This document shows, in pieces, positions 35,301 through 47,246 of a stretch of DNA of 64,000 nucleotides. Within the stretch, counting starts at the first letter, position 1, and each line of letters starts with the position of its first letter. The notes below the pieces were generated by a model. The model did no database searches. It had not been told where the DNA came from and saw only the letters and a list, made by a program, of their open reading frames with translations. The stretch comes from Adenanthera pavonina (Eukaryota; Streptophyta; Magnoliopsida; Fabales; Fabaceae): the NCBI GenBank assembly GCA_026686845.1, contig JAIVEN010000015.1, positions 13,311,501-13,375,500 on the forward strand, in the 5' to 3' direction. Both the position numbers and the translations under genes were made by a program.

Positions 35301-38300
35301 CACTCTGAATAAATTTGAAATAATGAGCTAGCTGTAATTTTTATTTGACTAAAGCTTTTCTGGATTTGTTTTCTTAAGTTTCAATTAAGGTATTAAAAAC
35401 CGAACCGGTTAAGATAGTAGTTCAAGATTCAATAGTTCAATTGTGATTGAACTGTAATTAAACCGGTAGTGATAAAATTAAGTAAATTTATTATTATTAA
35501 TAATCTAAATAAGTTGATATTTATCCATAATCATATTTTGAATTCAAAGTAGTTATTAATATTCTATTTTCATATTATTTGTTAAGTAAATTTATCATCA
35601 TTAATAATTATATATCATAATAATGCTTATATAATGTTATAATATGAAAAGAAAAAATATTTATACAATAATAGTGCTATTTAGTACTAAAAATAATATT
35701 ATTTTATTTTAAAAACTTAAAAAAATAAATAAAATAAATTAAAAATTCTGACCAGTTCGACTTGTTCTCAGCCAATTCATTACCGGTTTTCACTGGTTCA
35801 AAGCCGATTTGACCGGTTTTTGATCGATTCTCACCAGTTTTGGAATTCTCCGGTTCCCTTCTTCATTCGGATTGGACTTGGCACTGATTTTCGGTCCAAT
35901 TGGTCGAACTGGCTAATCCGATCCAGTTTTTCATACAGTGGTTTCAATTTTGAGGCATATGTTTTAAACTTTTAATTTTTTGAAATTGCTGGAGAAGCGT
36001 AGTTGGTTAATAGCAAAATCAAATTGGGTAAATGAATATTTTAGCTTAAAAAGTAGCTTTCTATGATAGTTGATAAAGAGATGCTATTAGTGCATAGTAT
36101 AATAAACCTCATACTCATTGACAGGATTTGCGTCCACTCTAAAGCCTTTTATCATTACACTTCTTTTCCTTGATCAATGAGCTGCATTCTACTTTTATAA
36201 AACTCGTTCTGAGTTCAGAATGTTTGTCTTGTAGCCAAAATAAGGAAAATAAGGATAGTGTGTCATCAAGAGTATCAAAGTCATCTACTAACGTAACCAA
36301 CAATGATAAGTACAGTTCAGCTCGCTCTCAAAGTTCAAGTGTAGCTGTGAACAATGATGAAGATGATTTTGATCCAAGAGGAACTTCTACTGCTAGTAAG
36401 TATTCTGAAGTGGTGTCTTCCATGTTTTGGTTGCTGTTTTCCTTAAATTACTTCGTAGACAAATGTTTCTTGTGATTCAAATTCTTTAGAATTCACTGTA
36501 ATGCTCATTTTTGTTATTATTTGTGGTGCATTCTTGAACATACATACCTTCTCACATTTTATCCAGGTAGACATACCATATATTTGGTGGCTGCATGTGT
36601 TGTACTTGCAATACTTATATCTGTTTGCAGGATTGATTTACCTTTCACGAGGTTGTTTTGTTTATTTATTGCTATTTTTCTTTCATTTTTCCTCAACAGA
36701 GGTTTCAGCTGGAAGCTCTAATCAGGTTGATCTATTTGGACAAGATTTAATTGGTGACCTCATGGATGCTCCAACTTCTGTTCCCACTGAAAAGCCTGCA
36801 ACAAGCAGTGTTTCAGAAGTTGATCTCTTTGCAGATGCAGCATTTGTATCGGCAGAGCCTCATGTGGACCAAGGATCTAGTTCTCAATCACAGGTTAGAT
36901 GTTTTTGGCTCTAATTTTAGAGTTGCAGTTCAGTTTGTGTGTCTAAAGGCCTACTGTTTTACTGGCACAAATATCCACTGATAACAGGGATAGGTTCTAA
37001 GCTCTAAGCCCCTTCTCTCCACAGATCACAGTAATTGATGGACCAAAAGGGGAAAGTGTTGCTATTTACTTTTGTATATTGCTCGCCCAGACAGATTACT
37101 CAAGTGCATTGCATTTCTGTCATATCAGTTTCTTATTATAAATAATGATGTCAATTTCTTTTTACATATTATTACGTACTGGTGGGTGTCATTCAGGTAG
37201 AAACATGCAAAAGTATGCAAGAATGGGTATGGAGGGGGCCTGAGAGTTGGAGTGAGGCACACTGCTTACAGTTAATTGAGTGATTGTGCAATTTATCATA
37301 AGCAATGTGCAAGTGTGTTGTTAAAATTGGTTATTGCAATTGGTAGTCTTAAAGTTTTAAAATTATGAATTACTCATAGTATTTCTTTTTTCATATTTTT
37401 TTCCTTCACAGCGCTAAGTACTTTTGATTAGTAATAACAAATATATATATATATATATTTTCGTTTTGTTTATTGGTGATTGTTTGTACAGAATGAGGTT
37501 GATCTATTTGCTTCCCAACCTGCCATTCCTACGTCAGCTACTGCAACAGTCGACTTGTTTTCTGTTACCAAACCAGTTGTGCAACCAGACAGCAAGTTGG
37601 AAAGCTCTGGTCTTACAAATAACACAGTTGACTTGTTTTCTGTTCCAGAACCAGTTGAGCAACCAGACAGGAAGTTAGAAAACTCTGGTCCTACAAATAA
37701 CACTGTTGATCCCTTTGCTGCTGTTCCTCTTAATAATTTTGATGGATCCGATCTTTTTGGTGAATTTGCTTCTCATTCTGATTCAGTATCTGAACAGCCC
37801 TCAAAAGGTCCCATCAGTGATGGCAGCCATGATAAAATGAATGGCAAACCTATAGCAGCGTCTAAAGTTCCACCTAAAAAGGATGCTTTCCAGGTGAAGT
37901 CTGGTATTTGGGCTGATTCGCTAAGCCGGGGGTTGATTGATCTCAATATATCTGCTCGTAAGTTTATTATCTTGACCTCCTTAATATGTTTTCCTTGGCA
38001 TATTATGTGATAAGTTGCTGTACAGCTTATTTGTTATATCTACATGCTTAGATATTTTTATGGTCTGTTTGGTTCAAAGGAGGGAAATGGAGGGAAGGGA
38101 TTTTAATGGAGAGAAAGGAAGGGGAGGGAAAAGAAGGGATTTTAATTTTATCTCGTTTGGAAGGAAAATGAGGGATTTTAGTGGAAGGATTTTAATTTTA
38201 CCTCGTTTGGGTTATGAGGGGAAATGAGGGAAAATAATTATAATTTGACTATTATACCCTTAATTTATTTAAGTTAATATAAGAACAAGACTGACCAGTA

Positions 38301-39393
38301 CATTGTGTGACCGAGTAATGAAAAAAATGAAGGGTATTTTGGTCATTTTGAACACAATAACACATTTTTCCCCCAAATTACCCCAATTTGGGGGGAAAAT
38401 ATATAAGGGGAGGGGAGGGAAAATTTTAATAACATTTTCCCTCCCCTTCCTTTCCCTTCCCCCCATTTTCCTCCAACCAAACAAACCATTAAAGTCGGAT
38501 GGGCTCCCCATCCCATAACCCATAGGTCCCTTGAGTGAAACCAGGGTCTGATACCAATTGATACCTATTCAATTGAGATGGGGAACCTATCAAAGTCCGT
38601 GATATTTTTGTTGGTACAGTACATCCATGATCCATGCACTATCTATTCCAGAGGGTTTCAGCCGTTTTTTTGGTTGCAAATGAGACAAAAGACTTGGGAT
38701 GGGAGTAGAAAGCAGAAAAAGAGCCAGGATAGGAGTTGAACTCATGTGTATCTGAGTCCTTTCAGCATTTTTTTTTTTTTTAGCTTCTTGTTACAAAGGA
38801 GGCCCAAGGCCTTGGGAGTAAGTAGTGGAGAAAGGAGTGGGGTAAAGATTGAATCCACATGCGTCAGACTTTCAGCCTTTTAGGTCACAGTATCTTGTGT
38901 CTCACTGACTGATTAAGGCGTTACATTCTGGTATATTTTTGTGATCCGCTATACCTTTGCTTTTGAGGACATATTTGGTGAACTACTTGTGTCTTCGTCC
39001 ACTTCCTGCTCGCCTACTTTTGTTTATGTGAACATATTTCATTATGCTTTCATGAGTGACATGCGGTCCAAAAGCCTCTTTTTCTGTCTTCCATTTATTC
39101 TTACTGCGTAAGCACATTTTGTTCTTTTTCCTTGTATGTCAACGATGTAAGTTATATGTTGTTTTGCAGCCAAGAAAGTAAACCTAACAGATGTTGGCAT
39201 CATAGGCGGATTGAGTGATGGATCAGATGAAAAGGAGAAAGGCCCTCCGCAATCATATTACATGGGGAGAGCTATGGGATCAGGATCTGGTCTTGGTAGG
39301 ACGGGATTCACTCCTTCACAGCCACCAGGTGGGGACGACATATTTGCAAATTTGAGCGGCCAACAAGATCAGTTTAGCGGGTTTCAAAAGTAA
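32359..39393 (+). CDS. Clathrin interactor epsin, ENTH domain
   Basis: A plant epsin of the EPSIN1/2/3 family, a clathrin adaptor at the trans-Golgi network and plasma membrane. Arabidopsis EPSIN1 acts in cargo delivery to the vacuole. Coding exons: 32359-32399, 32495-32546, 33316-33395, 33508-33586, 33719-33802, 33909-34054, 34167-34409, 36235-36395, 36700-36893, 37492-37957 and 39170-39393. All junctions are GT-AG and the join encodes 589 residues without a stop. The ENTH domain spans about 16-150 (MDFMKVFDQTVREIKREVN, NEPWGPHG, WRYVYKALAVIEYLLAHG, YVEPSGKDVGLNVRKKAE). The disordered tail has repeated V-D-L-F or similar motifs (about 305, 336, 363 and on), which bind clathrin or adaptor ears, and a LIDL clathrin box at about 508-511. 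Exon 3 ends at 33395; reading through gives a false longer frame. Introns 7 and 10 carry transposons. The paralogue cannot be told. Confidence 0.95.
35390..35936. mobile_element. AT-rich MITE, copy B, in epsin intron 7
   Basis: A 547-bp element with inverted ends: GTATTAAAAACCGAACCGG on the left against the inverse of CCGATCCAGTTTTTCATAC on the right (15 of 19 match). The ends hold several ACCGGTT/AACCGG and TTGACCGG units. The AT-rich interior matches copy A at 7326-7830. No coding capacity. No clear target duplication was identified. Confidence 0.7.
37440..37459. repeat. (AT)n microsatellite
   Basis: An uninterrupted AT run in epsin intron 9, about 30 bases before the 3' splice site of exon 10. 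Confidence 0.85.
38061..38488. mobile_element. Tourist-like MITE in epsin intron 10
   Basis: A 428-bp element with inverted ends TGGTCTGTTTGGTTCAAAGG and the inverse of CCTCCAACCAAACAAACCA. The target site TTA is duplicated at 38058-38060 and 38489-38491. The interior is purine-rich on the left and pyrimidine-rich on the right, and matches the subterminal regions of the Harbinger element at 26262-31941. It is a non-autonomous, internally deleted member of that family, and sits inside the last intron of epsin. Confidence 0.9.
38640..38890. repeat. Imperfect ~110-bp duplication, intron 10
   Basis: Two related blocks in epsin intron 10, each with a poly-T run, CTTGGGATGGGAGTA or CTTGGGAGTAAGTA, a purine-rich run, then TTGAACTCATGTG or TTGAATCCACATG and CTTTCAGC. 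The origin is unknown; the layout would fit an old repeat element. Confidence 0.4.
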
Positions 39394-40361
39394 ACTTTCA
39401 AGATAGTGAACTCTTACCATTCCATCACATTTTTACTACATATGCTGGGTGTTGGCATTATAGAAGCTGTTGAGCTCCTTAGCATGCCGGGTTTTGTTCA
39501 TATAAAGATTAGTCACATTTGAGTCCGCATTATGTCATTGATTGCAAATTCCGGTGCAGTGCCTAAAGTTGTGACACTGCTTCGAGTTGTAAAATATCCG
39601 TGCTTTTAAGGTTGCTGTTTGCATGGTCCTGTAAAAGTTATTATTTACTATGAAAAAGAAACCCTGTCAAGGTCTCCTTTCTTTTCCTATTAGTATAATT
39701 TCTATTGTGGGAACAGATTTTTCTGCTGGGACAGCACCGGCTGTTGCTGTGAGGATGTCAAGACTTATTTATGGAAAAAATTTGAAATTTGTTTTTGGGG
39801 GTTCCACTTTATTTGGCACGCAGTAGAGAATCTCCTCTACACTATTTTGCTTTCTTGTTGTGGGGATCCAAACTTTGAAGGGGCGGCCAGTCCAGTGTGG
39901 TTAAGACTACATTTCGAACACCTTTACAGTAGATCTAATGAAATCAACTCTCTTGGCAATTGATGTTGAGGCTGGAGGTCGAATTGAGTTTGATTCAAAA
40001 AATTTGAAATGTGAAATTGTCTAGGCTAGGATTCAATCACCGCTTTTTGTAAGTGAAAGGCCTAAAACAGGCCCGAATCAATCAACTAAAGTCGGTACAT
40101 GATGACAAATCCAAATTTGACAAAATAGAACATCCTGCGCCTTTTGATCCAGATACAATCAAAAAAATAAAGCAAAATACCAATATATTACATTTTCAAA
40201 ACTATTTAACTAAATGCTATAAATTTGAGAAATTGTAATTGGACAGCACATTTTTTTTTCTAAACAATAAAATAATTTGTGCAAAGCAAAACGTAAAATA
40301 ATCTGTGCAAAGCAAAATGTTAAAGGACAGTTCAACTTCAGATTACGTTTTTTTTTCACTT
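39394..40361. other. Epsin 3' region and ELF3 upstream
   Basis: The first few hundred bases should contain the epsin 3' untranslated region. The remainder up to the ELF3 leader shows no gene; the frame at 40053-40238 has no recognisable domain. No exact evening element (AAAATATCT) was found on either strand in this stretch; AAAATATCC occurs near 39592. Confidence 0.4.
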
Positions 40362-41173
40362 TTTATAAAAAAAATCGGTTACATGACAGACGTATAGTCT
40401 GTCAGTAATAGACCTTTGCAGCGCCGGCTGGTTCTGTCCAAACAGGGCCCACAACTCCGCACTTTTCTCTTTCCCTTTTCAAAGATGATGGTGTGGTGAT
40501 CCTCACAGGAATCCCTAAATAAGCCTACCTCCACTTCTTTACTTTTACTTCCCGAATAAGTTCGACTCCTCATTCCCTTCCTCTGTGGCCTTTATCTTCA
40601 TATTCATTCCCTCTTATATTCCTACCATTTTCCCAGAATTCCCCTTTTATTCGTTAATTTCCGCCGTGGGCATTCTTCGCCAAGTACCCTCATCTCTCAC
40701 TTTGGGTTCTACAGATATTGCTTGCTTTCCATTTTCGGGGAATGAAGGAGTCCAAATTTGGCATCCGAGCCTGAGAGGGTTCCCTTCAGATTCCGGAGCT
40801 GGGGTAATTCTATGGGATTTTTTAAGGGAATTGTCTTTATTCCCCGGAAATTTTTTTTCAATCTGTATTTGGGTTTTCATGACTTTGAGTTCTTCCCAGC
40901 AAGATTGAATTTCATAGGCCCGCTCGGTGCCCAGTCGACGAAATATTGTTCTCTTCTCGAGAAGTTGAGTTGACTTGGTGATCTAGGTTTCGACAATTTC
41001 TCTGCCTGCAGCATGGTATTTTGCTTCGATATTCACAATTGAGAATTGATTTTGTTGTCTGGGTTTAAATAATTTGGTTTTCTGCGTCGGGGTTATTTGG
41101 ATTGGAGATCATGCATCTTTTGCCCGTTTGCATTTGAACATAAAGGGGATTTTCGTCCATTCGAAAGGTAAAC
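40362..41173 (+). promoter_or_regulatory. ELF3 core promoter and long leader
   Basis: A TATA-like TTTATAAAAAAAA at about 40362-40373 is the best core promoter candidate before ELF3. It would give a leader of up to about 780 bases, possibly with an intron. From 40.4 kb the base composition is less AT-rich, as expected of transcribed leader. The frame at 40585-40908 shows no domain and is not counted as a gene, though small upstream frames could affect translation. Confidence 0.35.
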
Positions 41174-44100
41174 ATGAAGAGAGGGAAAGACGATGAGAAG
41201 CTCGTAAGGCCAATGTTCCCGAGACTGCATGTCAATGATACGGAGAAGGGAGGTCCAAGAGCACCGCCGAGGAATAAGATGGCCCTCTATGAACAGTTTA
41301 GCATTCCATCTCAAAGGTTCAACGCAGGCGTTCAGCCACTTAACCCAGTTAGTTCTAGTAATACAGTACCCGCTTCCTCAAGCCAGGTGAGTTTTGGATT
41401 TTGTGTCTTTGCTTGTGTTCTTAATTGCTTTCTCCACCTGTTCTATAAATGTTCCTGTTATTCACTCCTTGTTTTCCACAAATTGCTGTTCTGGGGCGCT
41501 GGCTTCATATGCATGTCTGCGGGTGTTGGAGGACTACCGGACTTGGAAGTCAGTTTATATGCTAGCTATATATGAAGAAACACTTAATAATAGGGGGATT
41601 TTTCATTTTTAGTTAATACCTAGGAAGTATGGAAAGTGACAGATGACATGAGAAAACTGAAGTGTTCGTATGTAATTTGAAGTGTTGCGTCATGTCTCAG
41701 ATGTGTGTTGGACATGGACTTGGACATGACTTTTTCTTAGGTGTTTTTGCTTAATTGATTTGTAATCTTGGAATACTTGTGCATGTTTAGTTCATTGAGC
41801 GTAAGATTAGATGTATTTCACGAATTAGTGATTCTTATTTTAAAAGTTCGAAGTATCATGCGTGTGCATACCTTTAATGTGTGTAGTAAAATAGCTGTTT
41901 TTCTTACTGAATTTCTGAATTAACATGTTTGCAGGGGACTGTCCCTGAGAGAAATTATATCCTCCCAATTCATTTACCTCTGCAAACACCTACTTATCAA
42001 GTTGAAAATAATATTTCTCACCAATCTGATGTGGCAAATCTGAACCCTTCGACAGCTCAACCTGAACAAAGAAAGAAGGTAGTTGAAGATGACTTTAGGG
42101 TTCCTATATACATTAAATCACGAATTGGTCAGCCTAATGATAAAACTCAGAAGAGTTTTGAAGGAAAAAAATACACCACCATGGGCCCTGGATATTTTGG
42201 TTGTTCAGTGGAAGTGCAAAATGATTGTGACAGGGATCCTGAACGGTTTGGCTCTCCATTTGTCAATATAAGAAAAGACGTGAGATGTGAGAGTGATGTT
42301 CTTCCAAATGTAAGCCCAAGTAGGGAGCAGCCAGTAAAATCTACCAGAAACATTATAAATGGAGAAAATATTGACGGCCCAGCAAGGCAAGACAAAGTGA
42401 CTCCAAATCAAGAGTATGAGGATTATCCTGTATCAAGGCTTAGCAGATTACATCAGGCTAATGCTTGCTTACAACAGGATCATGGAGCTGGGTCACTATG
42501 TAATGACACCAGAAATAGGGATGGTCTTGTCAGTCCTTCAAGTGATACAGACAAGGGAAATGTCCCCTTACCAAGAGGCTGCTCTCGTTCTATTGCTGAT
42601 CAAAATAGTCCAGTTGAAGCTATTGATGACACTGAATATCATGATACCAGGACTATGGGTCCAATATCGAAGAAAAATTGGGACAAAAGTGACAATATTT
42701 CCAAGATCTCAATGGTAAATAATTTGTTAAGCCAAAATATTTCTCCCGATGATGTTGTGGAGATAATAGGTCAAAAACATTTCTGGAAAGCAAGAAGAGC
42801 AATTGTCAAGTAAGTCTTGTTGCCTGTACGTAGAATCTGTTTCTGGGTTGTCCTATTAAACTTGAATCTTTCCCTGTGAATCATTTTTCGCATATATGAT
42901 TACTGAACTCAATTACATGCTTTTGTGTGATGGTATCTTGTAATTGTTGAGATTTGTAATGATTATAATTTTGGAATGAAAATCTTACTTTTGATGAGAT
43001 TTTTTCTCCTCTTTCATTCTTACTTTTTTTTTTTCAATAATTCTTTTCTTATGTTTGATTAGTTTATGAGGTCTAGTTTGAGTAAATGAGAAACATTAGA
43101 GAAGACTGGAAGACCAGAAATGGTGAGTTTTATGAAACTATTACTTAGTGCTAGGATTTTTTTTTTTTTTTCATTTCACTACAAATTTGAAGCTGCAGTT
43201 GTTGATTTATGCACCTGTAATTATACCATGCATTAGGAGTATCAGGAAGAGAATTTTACCTTTTAATTTATAAGTTATGCATTTGCCTTGCAATAAAGGA
43301 AATTTGTTAGACTTGGGATCCCTTCTAAATTGGATTTTTTTTGTTCATTTGAAGTGTTTAATATTTTTTTATGGTGGGTACTGGATCATCTTACAGCAGG
43401 GTGGTAAGAACTCTTAATATTATGCTATGCTGGTAAGAAAATGCTATGACAGCATATCATCTCATTCTTCGCTGACCTTTAACAACTGGACTTTGGATAT
43501 ATTCCTGTCTTGCTTCTCTCTTGCTTGATTTTCCTTGTGACAACTGGCAAGTTTTTTTTTTTTAATTGCATTAAAGGACTTGAACTAATAGGATGGCAAC
43601 CAACTAATGCAGGATGATAACAGGAAATATGGACATATGGAGAATTTTTTACAAGTACTTAGTAGATTTCATGGCAATTTTTTTCTCTCACTTATCTAGT
43701 TATCTAGTGTCTTGGTTTTGTGTTGAAGACATTTTTGGAATGTGAATTTCTTTTCCTGTACACTTTAACTAGTTGAGGTGTCCCATAATTTTTAGTTCAT
43801 AGTTTTCATATCATATAGATATATCTTTAGTTGATAGTTTTACCCAAGAAAAGGAAATTTGTATTGTTCTACAAATTTTCCATATTAATTTATCAATTGA
43901 GAGTTCTTAGTGTATCTAGAATTCAATGTATCTCTCAAAGTTCCCGTGTAGAGTTTGATCTTAAGATTCTTAACTCTAAACCAGAGAAAACAATATTGCT
44001 CAAATATTTCTTTGGAATTATATAATGTGATTTCCTGCTTTGAAATAATGGTCTTCCTTACGAGTTTTTCTGTTTTAAACCACTTGAGATATGTCGTTGA

Positions 44101-45669
44101 AATTGTATGGAGTTATGTGCGTGGGATCTGTGTCTTGTCCTTTGTCAAACAAGTGCAGTAATGAGTATATTTGTGCGTAGTTAATATGCTCCTGCTGACA
44201 GAGTCCTGCATTCTATGATGATATGGTCTGTAGTATGAGTTTGAAATTGGAAAATGTCCTACTTAACCAGTTACCATGTATGATTTAAGATCCTGTAATT
44301 AGTGTTATTAATTTATATAATGGTCCTTCCAGCATGATCATATCTAGTTCCAAACCTTCTTGTCCAATTAATGTTGATTCCATGTGCCTCAAAGCTTCAT
44401 TGTGATATTTTCTTGATCCAACTTCTGTTCCTCTCTGCAGTCAACAGAGAGTGTTTGCAGTCCAAGTGTTTGAGTTGCACAGACTGATAAAGGTAAAATG
44501 GTCTCACACACATGAGAAACATGCTTGTGGTAGTCCAAAATGAGAAACATGCTAGCTTTTCTCACATGCATTCATCCTTGGAGTTTATATAGAGTATTAT
44601 TTTTTTAATAAAGCAGGTCCAACAGCTGATTGCTGGATCACCAGATATTTTGATTGAGGATGGTGCTTTCCTGGGAAAATCTCCTTTAAGGGGATCTCCT
44701 TCCAAAAAACACACTTTGGAATATGTCGTAAAACCTCCGCAACAAAATATCAAGTGCAAAGATGACTGTGAAAAGCGTAACCATAAAATGGAATGTTCTG
44801 CAGAGAATGCCGTTGGGAAAACATCTATTTCGTCTGTGAAAAATGGTAGCCACCTTTCTAATTACACCCCCTTTTTTGGAAACTCCCACCATGTAAACAA
44901 TCCCTGGTATTTGCATCAGTCACCTGGGCATCAATGGTTAATTCCTGTGATGTCTCCTTCTGAGGGGCTTGTCTACAAGCCATATCCTGGGCCTGGATTT
45001 ACAGGAACAACTTGTGGAGGGTATGGGCCTTTTGGGCCAGGTCCTCTGGGAGTTGCTTTAATGAATCCTGCCTATGGAGTCCCAACTTCTCATCAAGGTT
45101 TTGGGGTTCCGACAGACACACCTCCAGGCAGTCATGCTTACTTTCCACCTCATGATATGCCGGTAATGACTCCAGCAATGTCTGGGTCAGCTGTTGAACA
45201 GAAGAACCAGTCTGCTGGGCCGAGTTGTCATGGTAAAAATGGTCATTTGTCTGGTAAAGAAGCTAACTGCAACAGCAACAGCAATAGCAATGCTCATAAT
45301 CAAAGCTCTTGTAATTTGCCGCCTGTTCAGAAAAGCAGAACTATATCACAGTCACAGGTCAAGAAATTTCAGGCATCTAAGGCTAGTGAGTTACAAGGAA
45401 GCACAGCAAGTAGTCCTGGTGAAATGGCACGAGGAATCAGCTGCACAGGTCAAATTGTTGAAGGAAGGGATGCACTCCCCCTTTTTCCAATGGCTTCTCC
45501 AGTTTTTCCAGAGTCAGAGGCAGAGAGAGCCCCCCAGTCTCCCCTAGAAACCAGACAGCAGACGCGAGTGATCAAAGTCGTGCCTCACAACCCCAGATCC
45601 GCAACGGAATCAGCCGCTAGAATTTTCAAGTCAATTCAAGAAGAGAGAAAACAGTATGACTCAGTATAG
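41174..45669 (+). CDS. ELF3: EARLY FLOWERING 3, clock scaffold
   Basis: ELF3 is the scaffold of the evening complex, joining ELF4 and the DNA-binding protein LUX to repress growth and daytime clock genes, and it contributes to temperature sensing. Coding exons are 41174-41386, 41935-42809, 44441-44492 and 44617-45669, with GT-AG sites and one frame; the product is 730 residues against 695 in Arabidopsis. The N-terminus MKRGKDDEKLVRPMFPRLHV and GGPRAPPRNKMALYEQFSIP is the conserved block 1. The middle block spans exons 2-4 (DDVVEIIGQKHFWKARRAIV, then QQRVFAVQVFELHRLIK at 364-380, VQQLIAGSPDILIEDGAFLG). The last exon holds a glycine-, proline-, aromatic-rich prion-like stretch and a C-terminal block (RVIKVVPHNPRSATESAARI). 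A long polyglutamine run is absent; a short Asn-Ser tract (NCNSNSNSNAHNQ) lies in the prion-like part. Identity is very sure. Confidence 0.96.
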
Positions 45670-46302
45670 GCTCTTCATATGAGTTGGTATACCATGGTGG
45701 ATCAAGTTCCTGTAATCTTAGGTTATATATGACATCTTGTAACGGGCTATTTTCCTTTTATTATTTATTTTTTTGTTTTGATCTAATTACAGTATATTCG
45801 TATGTAGATATCTGTGGAGTATTAAAACTAGTCAAATGTAATATTATTAGCTTATTTTGTCTTCTCCCTCCCTCACACACACACTTTCATACCCTATGCC
45901 ACTGAAATATTTGACCCGGAAGAGAGAGGCCCTTCCCTTGCCCTGAGTAAGAGGTTGTTTGCAGCCAGACAATTAATTCTCAAAGTCAGTTCTCAAGTTC
46001 ATTATCTCTTTGATGATATTTTCTGTAAGTTTTTTTCTGGATGAATCTCAATGACATGCATAAGTCACTTTTAATTATCTGGTAATTAAAAAAAAGTTAA
46101 TTATTTTAATAAAATTGTTTAAAAATTATTTTGGTCTAAATCCTTATCCTCAATAAATATCATAGATTTAAACTCTTTAAAACAATTAATACTCTATTAA
46201 CAACTTTTAAGAAGACATTTTTGGAATAAAATAATTAATAATTCACCACTTTTGCAGAATAACTTATATTTTGGACTGAAAAATCTTTTCAAAGATGACT
46301 TA
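45670..46302. other. ELF3 3' region, no other gene
   Basis: Contains the ELF3 3' untranslated region, with a TATTAAAAC-type polyadenylation-like region near 45820, and then AT-rich spacer. Nothing else is recognised. Confidence 0.45.
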
Positions 46303-46570
46303 TTTTCTCCGTTTCATATTATAAAATATTTTGTATTAATTACATGTATATTAATAAAATCATTTTTCCTTCTGAAATCAATGCAACAAGTTCTAATATT
46401 TTCTATTTTACCCTTATTAAATATCTCATTCTATTATTATTGTAGAATTATAAATGAGAAATGGGAAAGAATTAAAGACAAATAAAATAAGAAGAAAAGT
46501 ATTCAATATCCAGTATTTTGAATAAAAAAATTTGTCATACAAAATATTCTATAATATAAATAAGATGGAG
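46303..46570. mobile_element. Stowaway-like MITE, first of a pair
   Basis: The left end TTTTCTCCGTTTCATATTAT pairs with the right end ATAATATAAATAAGATGGAG. TA target sites lie at 46301-46302 and 46571-46572. It is 268 bp and non-coding. The region inside that can be read as a frame (46252-46485) shows no domain. Confidence 0.7.
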
Positions 46571-46574
46571 TATA

Positions 46575-46832
46575 CTCCCTCCGGTTCAAAATATAAATTC
46601 TCTTTTAAAACAATTTTTTGGACCAAAATATTAGCCTCTCTAAGTAAAATCAAAAGAATTAATGATTTTTTTTTAATTTATTTTTGTCATTAATTAGTAA
46701 AATTATTTTAAAAATTATATTTATTAAAAGTAATGTAAAAAAATAATATAAGTTTTTGACAAATTTAAATTGTATAACTTTCTATCTTAACTTATGAAGA
46801 GGATTTATATTTAGATTTTAGAGCGATGGGAG
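46575..46832. mobile_element. Stowaway-like MITE, second of a pair
   Basis: The left end CTCCCTCCGGTTCAAAATAT pairs with the right end ATATTTAGATTTTAGAGCGA then TGGGAG. TA sites lie at 46573-46574 and 46833-46834. It starts four bases after the previous element ends. It is 258 bp and non-coding. Confidence 0.8.
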
Positions 46833-47246
46833 TATATATATTAAGGTGGCGAGATGGTATCTCTAAATTCCTTGATCACAGTCATCGCAAGGTTAATGAA
46901 GAATAGTTATATGAATTACGTAAGTCTCCCACATATCGAATCGAACATCATAATTTCATGACAAGCAAATTGGATGAGAAGCATAAATTCATTGTGGGAA
47001 CTTGAAGGTCTCAAACTGATTGAGAATTGCGGTGAAATCCGTGAAGTCTGATAGCCACGTTGACAAGGCCCGTGGCAGTGTCCTTCTGGCGGGATAACTT
47101 GACGTCTATCCAGGGGCAAAATTGAAAATTCAAGTTGAGAAGCCAGTCGCTGATACATAAGACTCTGGAAGCTTCTGAAACCGAGGTGATTGGGGAGAGC
47201 GAAGAGTGAGAGGATCGCGTGTAGTTGAAGCGCCCAACGGAGAACA
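46833..47246. other. Upstream region of the DUF866 gene
   Basis: About 400 bases between the MITE pair and the ATG at 47247. It must hold the promoter and leader of the DUF866 gene. No clear TATA box close to the start was found. The overlapping minus-strand frames at 46916-47247 show no recognised domain. Confidence 0.4.

Noticed and set aside
40585..40908. 107-residue frame before ELF3
   Set aside because: Lies in the probable ELF3 leader; hydrophobic composition without a domain. It could be an upstream frame but is not supported as a gene.
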